A DNA stretch of 64,000 bases from Rudanella paleaurantiibacter (GTDB taxonomy: Bacteria > Bacteroidota > Bacteroidia > Cytophagales > Spirosomataceae): positions 1,054,001-1,118,000 of the forward strand of contig NZ_WELI01000001.1 of NCBI RefSeq assembly GCF_009184635.1, written 5' to 3'. Position numbers and translations under genes: made by a program. Below the pieces are notes generated by a model. The model saw nothing but the letters and a program-made list of their open reading frames with translations, did no database searches and was not told where the DNA came from. Every line of letters begins with the position of its first letter. Within the stretch, counting starts at the first letter, position 1. Of this stretch, positions 33,599 to 42,564 are shown piece after piece.

Positions 33599-34996
33599 AT
33601 GAAGAATCGCCATTTTTCGCGCCGTGAATTCATCAAACGCCATTCGCTGACGGGCCTCGGCGTGGCCCTGACGCCCTCATTACTCACGCAGGCAGCCCCG
33701 GCCCCCGCGCCCGTAGGTCCGTTCTCGCACTCTGTGGCCGAGCCACTTGCTTTGCTCGGTGGTAAACCCGTGCGGGCGAAAGAGTGGCCCACCTGGCCCA
33801 TCTGGAAACCCGAAACCGACGAAAAGCAGCTGCTTGAGGTGATTCGGAGCGGGGTGTGGTCGCGGGCCAATGTGGTAACCGAGTTTGAAACCAAATGGGC
33901 GGCTACTGTCGGGTCGAAGCGGTGCCTGTCGGTGGTCAACGGCACCAACGCACTGGTGGCTTCGCTGGCGCAGTTCAACATTCGCGGGGGCGATGAGGTG
34001 CTGGTGCCGGCCTACACCTTTATCGGTACGGTGGCCCCGGTGCTGGCAACGGGTGCTATGCCCGTATTTGTCGACATTGACCCCGAAACGTTTCAGATTG
34101 ACCCGGCCAAGATTGAGGCCAAAATCACCCCCCGCACCCGCGCCATCATTCCGGTGCATATTCTGGGTCTGCCCGTCGACATGAAAAAGGTGCTGGCCAT
34201 TGCCAAAAAGCACAATCTGGTGGTGATTGAAGATGCCTGTCAGGCACACATGGCCGAAATCGACCATCAAAAAGTGGGTACCTTCGGCGATGCGGGCTGT
34301 TTCAGCTTCCAGAACTCCAAAAATATGGCGATTGGGGAGGGTGGGGCCATTGTGAGTAACAACGATGCCTTTATGGATCGGTGTTTCTCGTACCATAACT
34401 ACGGCAACCCCTACGGCACGGTATCTGGTGTGATTGGCATTGGTACGCTTATTCAGGGCACCAAGTTGCGCCTGACGGAGTATCAGGCGGCCATCGGTTT
34501 GGCCCTGCTCAAACGGCTCGATGCCGAAACGGCCACCCGCAACGAAAACGCGGCTTATTTGAAAGCGAAAATCGAGAAGATTCCCGGGATTGTGCCCTAT
34601 AAGCTGTATGCCGACGTGACGCGGGCTGCGTTTCACCTGTTCCCGTTCCGGTTTCATCAGAACGAGTTCAAGGGCCTCTCGCGCGAGGTGTTTATCAAAG
34701 CCCTCACGGCCGAGGGGGTTCCGTGCCTCAAAGGGTACGCGCCCCTGAACAAGATGCCCTATCTGGAAGATACCTTCCAATCGAAGAACTACCAGAAAAT
34801 GTACCCGAAAGAGATGCTCGATTTCAAGGGGTATCTCGACCGGAATCAATGCCCCCAAAACGACCGCATCTGTAACGAAGAGGCCGTTTGGCTGACGCAA
34901 AACATGCTGCTCGGTACGCGGCAGGATATGGATGATATTGCCCGGGCTATTGAGAAAGTGTACACACAGGCCGACAAACTGAGGGCGCAAAAATGA
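33599..34996 (+). CDS. DegT/DnrJ/EryC1/StrS-family aminotransferase with twin-arginine signal (465 aa)
   Basis: A fold-type-I PLP enzyme: SVVNGTNALVASLAQF, PAYTFIGTVAPVL, VIEDACQAHMAE (D212 for the pyridine nitrogen) and the PLP lysine K241 in SFQNSKNMAIGEGGAI. Relatives act in the cytosol on nucleotide sugars or cyclitols. Here the N-terminus is SRREFIKRHSLTGLGVALTP, a clear twin-arginine leader with an A-rich cleavage region, and the domain proper starts about 50 residues later at LALLGGKPVR. Export with bound PLP is implied. The stop overlaps the next start (ATGA at 34993). Confidence 0.93.
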   Translation: MKNRHFSRREFIKRHSLTGLGVALTPSLLTQAAPAPAPVGPFSHSVAEPLALLGGKPVRAKEWPTWPIWKPETDEKQLLEVIRSGVWSRANVVTEFETKWAATVGSKRCLSVVNGTNALVASLAQFNIRGGDEVLVPAYTFIGTVAPVLATGAMPVFVDIDPETFQIDPAKIEAKITPRTRAIIPVHILGLPVDMKKVLAIAKKHNLVVIEDACQAHMAEIDHQKVGTFGDAGCFSFQNSKNMAIGEGGAIVSNNDAFMDRCFSYHNYGNPYGTVSGVIGIGTLIQGTKLRLTEYQAAIGLALLKRLDAETATRNENAAYLKAKIEKIPGIVPYKLYADVTRAAFHLFPFRFHQNEFKGLSREVFIKALTAEGVPCLKGYAPLNKMPYLEDTFQSKNYQKMYPKEMLDFKGYLDRNQCPQNDRICNEEAVWLTQNMLLGTRQDMDDIARAIEKVYTQADKLRAQK

Positions 34997-36357
34997 GGCT
35001 GATACAACCTATTGCCGGTTTGTTGGTGGCTTGCCTGCTTACGATTGGGGCCAAAGCGCAGGGCTGGAAAGCGGGCGTGGCCCGTGCTGTGATTACTCCG
35101 CAGGGGGCTATCTGGCAGGGTGGCTATGCCTCGCGTACGCACGCATCCGACGGAAAACTGCACGACCTCTGGGCGAAGGCCCTGGCCCTGCAAGACGCCA
35201 ACGGCAAGCGGGCCGTGCTGGTCACTACCGATCTGCTGGGTTTCCCGAAGCCCCTGTCGGACCGGATTCGGCAGCGGTTGCAACAATCGCTTGGGCTGGC
35301 CAAAGCCGACGTGATTCTGAATAGTTCGCATACGCACTCCGGGCCGGTGCTGGGCAAAGCCTTGCAGGATATTTACCCCGTTGGGCCGCCCGAACAGGCC
35401 ACGATTGATACCTATACCCGCTGGCTCGAAGAGCAGATGGTGCAACTGGTCACCAAAGCCCTGGCCGACCTCGAACCCGCCGAGTTGTTTAGCCAGAACG
35501 GCGTGACCCGGTTTCAGGTGAACCGGCGCAACAATAAGGAAGCCTCGCTCCGCGAACAGACCGAACTGCGGGGCCCCAACGACTATGCCGTGCCTGTGCT
35601 GAAGGTGCTGAACCGGCGGGGGGGGCTCAAAGCCGTAGCGTTTGGATATGCCTGCCACCCGACGGTGCTCGACCTGTATCAGCTTTCGGGCGATTGGCCG
35701 GGCTTTGCCCAGATCGAACTCGAAAAGGCCTATCCGGGTGCTACAGCCCTGTTTTTTCAGGGAGCCGCCGGCGATCAGAACCCCTTGCCCCGCCGAACTA
35801 TTCCGCTGGCCCGGCAGTATGGCCGCGAGATGGCGGTGGCTGTGGAGCGGGTGCTCGACGAGCCTATGCGTTCGCTGCCCGCTCAACTGGGTACCGCCTA
35901 CGCCGAGGTCGACCTGAAACTGAACCCCATATTGTCGGATGCCGACCTGACTAGGCTCACCACCCACAAAGACACCTACATGCAGCGCTGGGCTACCCGG
36001 ATGCTGGCCGAAAAAAAGGCGGGTGCCCAGTTTATCCGCAGTTACCCGTATCCGGTGCAGGTCTGGAACGTGGGCGGTCAGGCTCTGTTTAGTTTCGGGG
36101 GGGAGCTGGTGATTGAGTACGCGCTGGAAATCAAAAAACGGTTCGGACCGGATGCCTTTGTGCTCGCGTATAGCAACGACGTTATGGGGTACATTCCGTC
36201 GGAAACCATTTTGAAAGAAGGTGGCTACGAAGGCGACTCCTCACAGATGGTGTATGGCCTGCCGAGCACCTGGACCACCGGGCTACAGGCGCAGATTCTG
36301 ACCGAGGTTGACCGATTGGCTAGCCCCCTCGGCCTGAGCAAAGTCGCCCCGAAGTAA
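34993..36357 (+). CDS. Neutral/alkaline ceramidase N-terminal-domain-like protein (454 aa), secreted
   Basis: A signal peptide (MRLIQPIAGLLVACLLTIGA) precedes the ceramidase-like fold: WKAGVARAVITP, GGYASRTH, LVTTDLLGFP, SSHTHSGPVLG with the zinc-type H-x-H, GYACHPTVL, FFQGAAGDQNP and SFGGELVIEYA. True neutral ceramidases are about 650-750 residues with a C-terminal Ig-like domain; this protein has only the catalytic-type domain. It is likely a zinc amidase in the periplasm, but ceramide as substrate should not be assumed. Translationally coupled to the aminotransferase by a 4-bp overlap. Confidence 0.88.
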   Translation: MRLIQPIAGLLVACLLTIGAKAQGWKAGVARAVITPQGAIWQGGYASRTHASDGKLHDLWAKALALQDANGKRAVLVTTDLLGFPKPLSDRIRQRLQQSLGLAKADVILNSSHTHSGPVLGKALQDIYPVGPPEQATIDTYTRWLEEQMVQLVTKALADLEPAELFSQNGVTRFQVNRRNNKEASLREQTELRGPNDYAVPVLKVLNRRGGLKAVAFGYACHPTVLDLYQLSGDWPGFAQIELEKAYPGATALFFQGAAGDQNPLPRRTIPLARQYGREMAVAVERVLDEPMRSLPAQLGTAYAEVDLKLNPILSDADLTRLTTHKDTYMQRWATRMLAEKKAGAQFIRSYPYPVQVWNVGGQALFSFGGELVIEYALEIKKRFGPDAFVLAYSNDVMGYIPSETILKEGGYEGDSSQMVYGLPSTWTTGLQAQILTEVDRLASPLGLSKVAPK

Positions 36358-36382
36358 GTTTTCATTCCCGTATCTATCCATC

Positions 36383-37651
36383 ATGTCTTTACTTGCTATT
36401 CCGCATTATTCGGGCTTCCCGCTCGCTCATGATACCTACAACGCGATCACGGCCGCGAGCGACGGCAACATTTATTACGTGCTCTGCTCAGAGTCGCCCA
36501 CGGATGGGGGCAAACTGTATCGCTACAATCCGGCGACCGCTACCGCTGAATGCCTGGCCGACCTGACCGAAATTTGTGGTGAAGGCGGGGCGCGGGCTAT
36601 TGCGCAGGGCAAAAGCCACGTTCGGTTTTACGAGCGCGAGGGTAAGCTCTATTTCGCTACCCATATTGGGTACTACGAAATGATTGACGGGATGGAGCGC
36701 CTGCCTGTCAATGCGCCCGATGGGCTGTCACTTTACCCCGGCGGCCATTTCATATCGTTCGATTTGCAAACGGGGCAGTTCGAGAAGCTGGCTACTGCGC
36801 CCCACGGCGAGGGAATTCTGACCATGACTCTCGACCGCGAGCGGGGGCATATCTACGGCATTACGTGGCCCGTGGGCTACTTTGTCTGGTACGACCCTGC
36901 CACCAGAATCCTGAAAAACCTCGGTCCGGTATCGGCACAGGGCGAGGCTGGTACCCCCGGAACGGATTACCGGGTGCTGTGCCGGAGTATGCTTGTCGAC
37001 CCACGCGACGGAACGGTGTATCTTTCCACGGCCGAGGGCGAAATTCTGAGCTACACGCCCGGTGCCGATGCCCTCAAACCGGTAGCGGAGGTCGATTTGC
37101 GGCTCGATTACTTCGGGCAGTACGACCCCACCCGGCCGGGTAGCATGGGCTACAACTGGCGCAAGATTTTCTGGTACACCCCCGAACAGGTGGCCTACGG
37201 CATTCACGGCAATTCGGGGTATTTGTTCCGGTTCGATCCGAAAGAACCCCGCATTGAGCTGGTGGAGCGGCTCACGTCGGTGCCCTCGCGCCGGAGCGGT
37301 ATGTTCGATCAGTTTAGTTATGGCTACCTGGGTTTTGGGCCCGGCCCCGATGGCGAAACCATCTATTACCTCACGGGCGGGCCTATTTACGAAAACGGCA
37401 AACGGGTGAAGGGCGTCGATCAGATTGCCAAAGGTGCGGCCAAAGGGCTCGAAAACCTGCATCTGGTCACGTACCATCTGCCTACCCGAACCTACCGCGA
37501 TCACGGCCCTATTTTTTACCCCGACGGTTCGCGACCGACGTACGTGAACTCCATTGCCGTGGGACCCGACGGTACCGTGTACACCCTGGCTCGCTTTTGG
37601 CACGAAGGCCACGAAATTCAGGACCTGGTGCGGATTCTGGTCGATAAGTAG
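36383..37651 (+). CDS. Beta-propeller-like protein of unknown function (422 aa)
   Basis: No signal peptide is evident. The sequence carries repeated propeller-type strands with aromatic-Asp turns: AASDGNIYYVLC, GKLYRYNPATA, GKLYFATHIGYYE, GHIYGITWPVGYFVWYDPA, GTVYLSTAEGEILSY, YLFRFDPKEP, ETIYYLTGGPIY and GTVYTLARFW. Such folds occur in lactonases, uronate lyases and binding proteins; no catalytic set could be assigned. It follows the ceramidase-like gene by 25 bp and closes the operon. Confidence is high that it is a gene and moderate for the fold. Confidence 0.75.
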   Translation: MSLLAIPHYSGFPLAHDTYNAITAASDGNIYYVLCSESPTDGGKLYRYNPATATAECLADLTEICGEGGARAIAQGKSHVRFYEREGKLYFATHIGYYEMIDGMERLPVNAPDGLSLYPGGHFISFDLQTGQFEKLATAPHGEGILTMTLDRERGHIYGITWPVGYFVWYDPATRILKNLGPVSAQGEAGTPGTDYRVLCRSMLVDPRDGTVYLSTAEGEILSYTPGADALKPVAEVDLRLDYFGQYDPTRPGSMGYNWRKIFWYTPEQVAYGIHGNSGYLFRFDPKEPRIELVERLTSVPSRRSGMFDQFSYGYLGFGPGPDGETIYYLTGGPIYENGKRVKGVDQIAKGAAKGLENLHLVTYHLPTRTYRDHGPIFYPDGSRPTYVNSIAVGPDGTVYTLARFWHEGHEIQDLVRILVDK

Positions 37652-38073
37652 CTAGCCGGTAATTCGACAATCTTGCTTTACATGCTGGTTGCCTTGAGAC
37701 TTAGAGATGACCGCCGGGCGGCCCCGATCTTGTTTGGAAAGATCGGAGCCGCCCGGCGGTCATCTCTTTAACAGCGCCATAAAGATACTTCGCGTATACT
37801 ACAACCGTTAGTGACGTCATGCACGAAGAGAGTACCCAGATAATGGGCCTCCCGAAAGTTGCGTTTTGCGGGTAACTTTTGTTAATTTACCCGTAACATG
37901 GCGCAGGCTTTACCCGCTTTCGCCGTCGATGGATAGAGATCTTTTGTCCGTTTATCTGTCGGGTAGAGGAGTGCAAACCTCGGGAGTCGTTTTCCCCGCG
38001 AAAAGGTCTGGCTGTCTGCCGACCGCGATTCCTGCCCTCGCCAGCTGGTGTGGGGTATTCGGGCGGGAGCATC
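37652..38073. other. Intergenic region with 65-bp hairpin and small inverted repeat
   Basis: The 422 bp contain no convincing gene. They hold the long hairpin at 37703-37767 and an inverted pair CGGGTAA/TTACCCG at 37869-37875 and 37887-37893 around TTTTGTTAA, which may be an operator or promoter element for the membrane protein at 38074. A 76-codon open frame at 37866-38096 has no recognisable features and was not called. Confidence 0.6.
37703..37767. repeat. Near-perfect 65-bp hairpin
   Basis: Arms of 29 bp (left starts AGAGATGACCGCCGGGCGGC, right ends GCCGCCCGGCGGTCATCTCT) pair with one mismatch across a 7-base loop. It lies 51 bp past the stop of the propeller gene. No T-run follows, so it may be a strong processing or termination structure, or the remnant of a mobile palindromic repeat. 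Confidence 0.8.
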
Positions 38074-38757
38074 ATGAAATGGTCGTTTATCATTGAACAA
38101 AAGCTAAAAGCTGCCGGACTGCTCTTCGGGATTATGGTTGTGACCGTGCTGACGTCGCTCAGCATGAAACACGCCATTCAGGATATGGATCAGACGGTAA
38201 CGTCGGTGTATGTCGATCGGCTGCAACCCGCCATCGATATTGTGTACCTGAGCGAAAACCTGTACATCAAACGGCTCCTGCTCGACGATTTTCTGTCGGG
38301 CCGGACGGGCCTGACGGCGACCGATGTACGTCAGAAAATAAGCCAATACGACGCGCAAAGCCAGAAAATGGTCGATGAGTTTCGTAAAACCAAACTGGCC
38401 GAGGGCGAGGGTGTGCAACTGGATGGTTTCCAGAAACGCATGGCCGACTACGCCCAGTTGGAACACCGCGTGCTGCGTTTGCACGAATCGGGGCAGGCTG
38501 CGGCAGCGGTACAACTGCTGTACGGCGAAGGCAGCGTGATTTTTGGGCGGGGTATTCGGAACCTGCACGAGCTGGCGCATATTCAGGCCGCCACGGGCCG
38601 CGAAGCCGTCGACCAGGTACACCGGCAGGCCGCAGGCGGTTCTATCAATGCCATGTTGCTGGTAGCCTTAGCCCTGATTGTGGGGTTTGTGATTCAGGCG
38701 CTTATTTATAACTCGAAGCTGGTGAACCGACCGGTGCAAAATATCCACTTAAACTAA
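38074..38757 (+). CDS. Four-helix-bundle MCP sensor-domain protein without signalling domain (227 aa)
   Basis: An N-terminal membrane helix (LLFGIMVVTVLTSLSM) and a C-terminal one (AMLLVALALIVGFVIQALIY) bracket a periplasmic all-helical domain of the 4HB_MCP type. After the second helix only about 16 residues remain (NSKLVNRPVQNIHLN), so there is no HAMP, kinase or methyl-accepting region. The ATG at 38074 is used because the nine codons before it match nothing. It converges on the six-PAS kinase gene. It may pass signals through another membrane protein, or be a truncated receptor. Confidence 0.75.
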   Translation: MKWSFIIEQKLKAAGLLFGIMVVTVLTSLSMKHAIQDMDQTVTSVYVDRLQPAIDIVYLSENLYIKRLLLDDFLSGRTGLTATDVRQKISQYDAQSQKMVDEFRKTKLAEGEGVQLDGFQKRMADYAQLEHRVLRLHESGQAAAAVQLLYGEGSVIFGRGIRNLHELAHIQAATGREAVDQVHRQAAGGSINAMLLVALALIVGFVIQALIYNSKLVNRPVQNIHLN

Positions 38758-38791
38758 CGGGAGTTAGGCATAGTGTACTGGTTTCCTGTAT

Positions 38792-41700
38792 TTAGCCAAG
38801 TGCTGGCAGGTAGACCAAAAATGTGGCCCCCTCGCCGGGTTGGCTACGGGCCGTGATGGCTCCTCCGTGATTTAGGGCCACTTTTTCGCAAATGGCCAGC
38901 CCAATACCGGTTCCGGCAAACTCGTGCTTGCCGTGCAGCCGCTGAAACACCTGAAAAATACGGTCGGTGTACTTATTCTCGAACCCGATACCATTGTCGG
39001 TCACGCGGATGCATTCGTACCAATCGGCCTGTCGGGCAGGTTTCAGATGGGCGGGCAGATCCCGCAAGGCAACCCGCTCACTGCGTATGTTGATATGCGG
39101 TGCGGTGTTGGGCCGCCGGAATTTGATCGCGTTGGTGAGCAGGTTCTGAAACAACTGACCCAGCTGCGAGCCGTCGCCCAGCACCGTAGGAAGCGACCCG
39201 ATAGTAACCTGTGCACCTGTCTCCTCAATCGTGAGCGAGAGGTCGTCCAGCACCCGGGCGGCTATGCGGTTAAGGTCGACGGGGAGGGCTGGCTCCTGAC
39301 GGGTAGACAGCCGGGAGAACAAGAGCAGATCTTTGATCAGAATAGACATGCGGGTGGCGGCCGACTGCATGCGGTTGATAAAGTCGGCACCGGGACCAAG
39401 TTGGTCGGCGTACTGGTTTTTCAGGATGTCGCCAAACGACTGAATCTTGCGCAGGGGCTCCTGTAAATCGTGCGAGGCCACGTAGGCAAACTGCTCCAGG
39501 TTCCGGTTTGATCGCTCCAGTTCCTTGTTGATCTCATTTAGCTCGTGCGTGCGTTGCTGCACACGTTCGTCCAGTTCCAGCGAGAGTTCCCGGTACCGGG
39601 TTTCGCTCGCTTCGACCTGCTGCTGGGCCAATACCTGCTCCGATACATCGGTGGCTACGTTCAGAATGGCGTAAATCTGGCCGTTTTCATCCCGGAGGGG
39701 CTCGTACGTGAAATTGAAGTAGAAGCTGCTCAGTTTACCATCCACTACCAGGTCGGCCCGGTCTTTGGAGGCATGGTAGGGTACACCCGTTCGGTACACC
39801 TCGTTGAGCAGCTCGATAAACGGCTGGCCATCGAGTTCGGGCAGGGCTTCGTGCAGCAACATGCCGTTGACGTACTCGCCTTTGCCCCATAACTTCTGCA
39901 TGCGCTCATTGGAGTACTCGATCACCAGATCCGGGCCCATATACAAAGCAATAGCCACGGGCGCGTCTTCGATCAACTGCCGGAATCGGCGTTCGCTTGC
40001 TTCGATCCGTTGGCGGGCGTTTACCTGCTGGGTCACGTCGGTAGCCACCACCAGAATCCCCGTGACGGCGTTTGGGGCAGCCCCGGCCGGATCGGTGCCG
40101 CCCTGAATACCACGTTGGGGGTGGTAGCTTAGGTCAACGTAGATGGTTTCGAGCCGGTCGTTTCGAACCACCCTCGCCGACATCTCATGGGCTACGTAGG
40201 CTTCGCCCGTCTCGATCACGTTTCTCAGCAATTCGTCGAAACCCTGTCCCTGTAACTCGGGTAAAGCTTCGAGCAGGGGCTTACCGGCAAGCTCTTCGGG
40301 CGTGCGCCCTACCAACTGGGCGTAAAATGGGTTGACCATGCGGAAGGTCAGCTGCGGGTCGCTATGCAGCAGGGCAATGCCGACCGGGGCCTGTTCAAAC
40401 GAGTCGAGCAACTGCCGCTGGCTCTCTTCAATATGCTGGCGGGCCATAATCTGGTCAGTCACGTTCTGGGCGATCCCCGCAAACCGATATACCTGCCCCG
40501 ATGCGTTGAAATAACCCCGGCCCATAAACCGAACCCAGCGGACCACACCGTCGGAGGCTCCAACCGTGCGGTAGGTCATGTCGTAGGTGCCATCGTGCTG
40601 CGGGTCCATAGCTTTATGTACGGCCTCATCAACGCCCGCCCGGTCGTCGGGGTGGATAAACTGTACGGCCTGCTCGTAGGTGTAGGGCTGGTTGTCGGCA
40701 ATGCCAAACAACCCTTTACTCCGGTTGTCCCAGTTGATGAGGTTTGTGACGGGGTCGAGGTTCCAGACGCCGAGCTGGGCCGCTTCGAGCGCAAACCGCA
40801 GCCGCTCTTCGCTTTCGGCGAGGGCCTGTTGCGCCACTTGTTCGGTTTGGCGGGTCAGTACCTGATCGGTCACATTGAGGGCCGACATGAGCACCCCGTA
40901 GATGGTACCCTGGGGGTCGCGCAGGGGCTGGAACGTCAGGTTATGATACTCAATTCGGGTGACCCCGTTTTTGACGTATGCGTACTGTACTTCGCGCTGA
41001 TGCAACAGTTGCCCTTGTTGGTACACCTGTTGCAAAACGGCTCGTGTTGAAGCCAGAATAGATTCGGGCAGTGCTTCCTCGGGTCGTTTGCCGATAATGC
41101 TCGCATCGTGCCCGAGTATAGCCAGCATCCGGGCGTTGGCGATCTGAATCTCCATGGAGTCGCCAATGAATACGGCTTTGGCTATCGGCGACTGTTCAAT
41201 GACACTCTGCACAAACAAGGCACTCTGTTCCAGTTGCCGGTGGGCTTCGGCCTGTTGGGTCACATCATGAAAGACCAGAATGAGTTCGTTGTTCCGGTAA
41301 AGAATAGCCGTATCGTACCAGCTTTCAATACCATAAGCCCGGTAGCGAAATACCAATCGGCGCGATACGCCGACCTCGGCAACTTCCTTTAGTACGTCAA
41401 AAAGGCCCAGTAATTCGGGGGAATGGTGAATAGCCAGAAACCGTTCGCCTGTCAGGTCAGACCCGGCCCGGATGGATTCGGGGGCCCAGTTGGTTTGGTT
41501 ATAGACAAAATCAACAATAGCCCCCTGAGCATCCCGAATTGGCGACAGAAGACTGATACCGATCTGGGCCGAACCAAATGTGGTCGGTCGTGGCTGAGGA
41601 GTCAGTTCTGCAGCAGATGGGGTAGGGACGTCGGTAGCCGTAATCAGTACCCCTGCTACCTCGTCGTACTCGTTGCGAATAGGGCTGTAACTCAGCGCCC

Positions 41701-42094
41701 AGCTTCCGTCGGTCGACTCTTCCCGGTAGGTGTATTGGTCCAGAAAAGCCCCTTCGTTACGGGCAAATACGCCTTCAATGTGCGGTTGGCTTACCTGCCA
41801 GAAGTGAGGCCATGCCTGAGCAGTGGCGCGGCCGGGGAGGGAGTCAAACTGCCCAGACGGGTCCAGACGATCCCGAAAGGCATCATTGAAAAACGCAATC
41901 CGGTCGGGGCCCCAGCAAAGCAGCATCGGCACATGGGCCGTGAGTATCATCCCGACGGTGGTCCGTAAAGGGAGTGGCCAGGTATCGGGTGTGCCTACCC
42001 CGGTAGCCGACCAATCGCCCGACCGCATGAGTAGGCCTATTTTTCCACCACCGGCCAGAAATCGGTAAGAAGCGGTAAGCGGATTCGGTTTCAT
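38792..42094 (-). CDS. Multi-PAS sensor histidine kinase (1100 aa)
   Basis: No membrane segment is seen, so it is probably cytosolic. Six PAS-type domains occur in series at about 20-145, 160-285, 290-415, 425-555, 560-700 and 705-835, several ending in the DVT/NVTDQ linker typical of PAC motifs. A short coiled coil leads to HisKA with YVASHDLQEPLRKIQSF (phospho-acceptor His) and a HATPase_c domain with NLLTNAIKF, RVTDNGIGF and GTGIGLAI. It follows the receiver gene at 42564 by 44 bp, a likely partner. The kinase lacks its own receiver. Signals could be redox, light or small ligands; none can be named. Confidence 0.93.
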   Translation of the reverse strand: MKPNPLTASYRFLAGGGKIGLLMRSGDWSATGVGTPDTWPLPLRTTVGMILTAHVPMLLCWGPDRIAFFNDAFRDRLDPSGQFDSLPGRATAQAWPHFWQVSQPHIEGVFARNEGAFLDQYTYREESTDGSWALSYSPIRNEYDEVAGVLITATDVPTPSAAELTPQPRPTTFGSAQIGISLLSPIRDAQGAIVDFVYNQTNWAPESIRAGSDLTGERFLAIHHSPELLGLFDVLKEVAEVGVSRRLVFRYRAYGIESWYDTAILYRNNELILVFHDVTQQAEAHRQLEQSALFVQSVIEQSPIAKAVFIGDSMEIQIANARMLAILGHDASIIGKRPEEALPESILASTRAVLQQVYQQGQLLHQREVQYAYVKNGVTRIEYHNLTFQPLRDPQGTIYGVLMSALNVTDQVLTRQTEQVAQQALAESEERLRFALEAAQLGVWNLDPVTNLINWDNRSKGLFGIADNQPYTYEQAVQFIHPDDRAGVDEAVHKAMDPQHDGTYDMTYRTVGASDGVVRWVRFMGRGYFNASGQVYRFAGIAQNVTDQIMARQHIEESQRQLLDSFEQAPVGIALLHSDPQLTFRMVNPFYAQLVGRTPEELAGKPLLEALPELQGQGFDELLRNVIETGEAYVAHEMSARVVRNDRLETIYVDLSYHPQRGIQGGTDPAGAAPNAVTGILVVATDVTQQVNARQRIEASERRFRQLIEDAPVAIALYMGPDLVIEYSNERMQKLWGKGEYVNGMLLHEALPELDGQPFIELLNEVYRTGVPYHASKDRADLVVDGKLSSFYFNFTYEPLRDENGQIYAILNVATDVSEQVLAQQQVEASETRYRELSLELDERVQQRTHELNEINKELERSNRNLEQFAYVASHDLQEPLRKIQSFGDILKNQYADQLGPGADFINRMQSAATRMSILIKDLLLFSRLSTRQEPALPVDLNRIAARVLDDLSLTIEETGAQVTIGSLPTVLGDGSQLGQLFQNLLTNAIKFRRPNTAPHINIRSERVALRDLPAHLKPARQADWYECIRVTDNGIGFENKYTDRIFQVFQRLHGKHEFAGTGIGLAICEKVALNHGGAITARSQPGEGATFLVYLPALG

Positions 42095-42138
42095 ACAGGT
42101 TCATTCCATAACGTGAAGGATACGCGAACGGACCAGCC

Positions 42139-42564
42139 CTATACGGGGTTGGTGGGGTGCATACAATGTTGCCAGTAGTCGATAATCAGTTTCAGCTGGT
42201 GCTGCATACTGGCATAGTCGGTAGCCTTTTTATAGAAGCCCTGCACGGTGGCATCGTAGGCTGTTCGGATAATCTGGGGCGTAGCGGCCGTGGTCAGAAA
42301 GATAAACGGAATGGCTTTCTGTGCCAGATGCTGGTTAGCCAAAATGCGCTGCCGCAGTTCAAGGCCGTTCATCAACGGCATATTGATATCGCAGAGAATC
42401 AGAAAAGGCTGCTCAGTGGTGGTTTCGAGGTATTGCAGAGCCGCTTCGCCGTTGGGGAAAAAGCGAACCTCATTGGGAACCCCTAAGTTTTTAAGTGTTT
42501 CGCCAATCAGATATTGGTCATCTTCATCATCTTCAACCGATATGATGGGGCCTTTCAGAGACAT
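42139..42564 (-). CDS. Single-domain response regulator, Rcp1-like (141 aa)
   Basis: A stand-alone receiver: acidic pocket VEDDEDDQYLI, phospho-acceptor Asp in LILCDINMPLMNG, Thr in FIFLTTAA and the switch lysine in GFYKKATDY. There is no output domain. It is encoded just ahead of the six-PAS kinase on the same strand (44-bp gap). Phospho-relay or protein-protein output is likely, as for other single-domain receivers coded next to PAS kinases. Confidence 0.92.
   Translation of the reverse strand: MSLKGPIISVEDDEDDQYLIGETLKNLGVPNEVRFFPNGEAALQYLETTTEQPFLILCDINMPLMNGLELRQRILANQHLAQKAIPFIFLTTAATPQIIRTAYDATVQGFYKKATDYASMQHQLKLIIDYWQHCMHPTNPV

Noticed and set aside
33680-34990. A 436-codon open frame on the minus strand opposite the DegT gene
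   Set aside because: It mirrors a strongly supported gene in a GC-rich region, has a His/Arg/Gly-rich composition typical of antisense shadows and no family motif.
37866-38096. A 76-codon plus-strand frame before the 4HB sensor gene
   Set aside because: It overlaps the sensor start, has no motif, and begins within a small inverted repeat.
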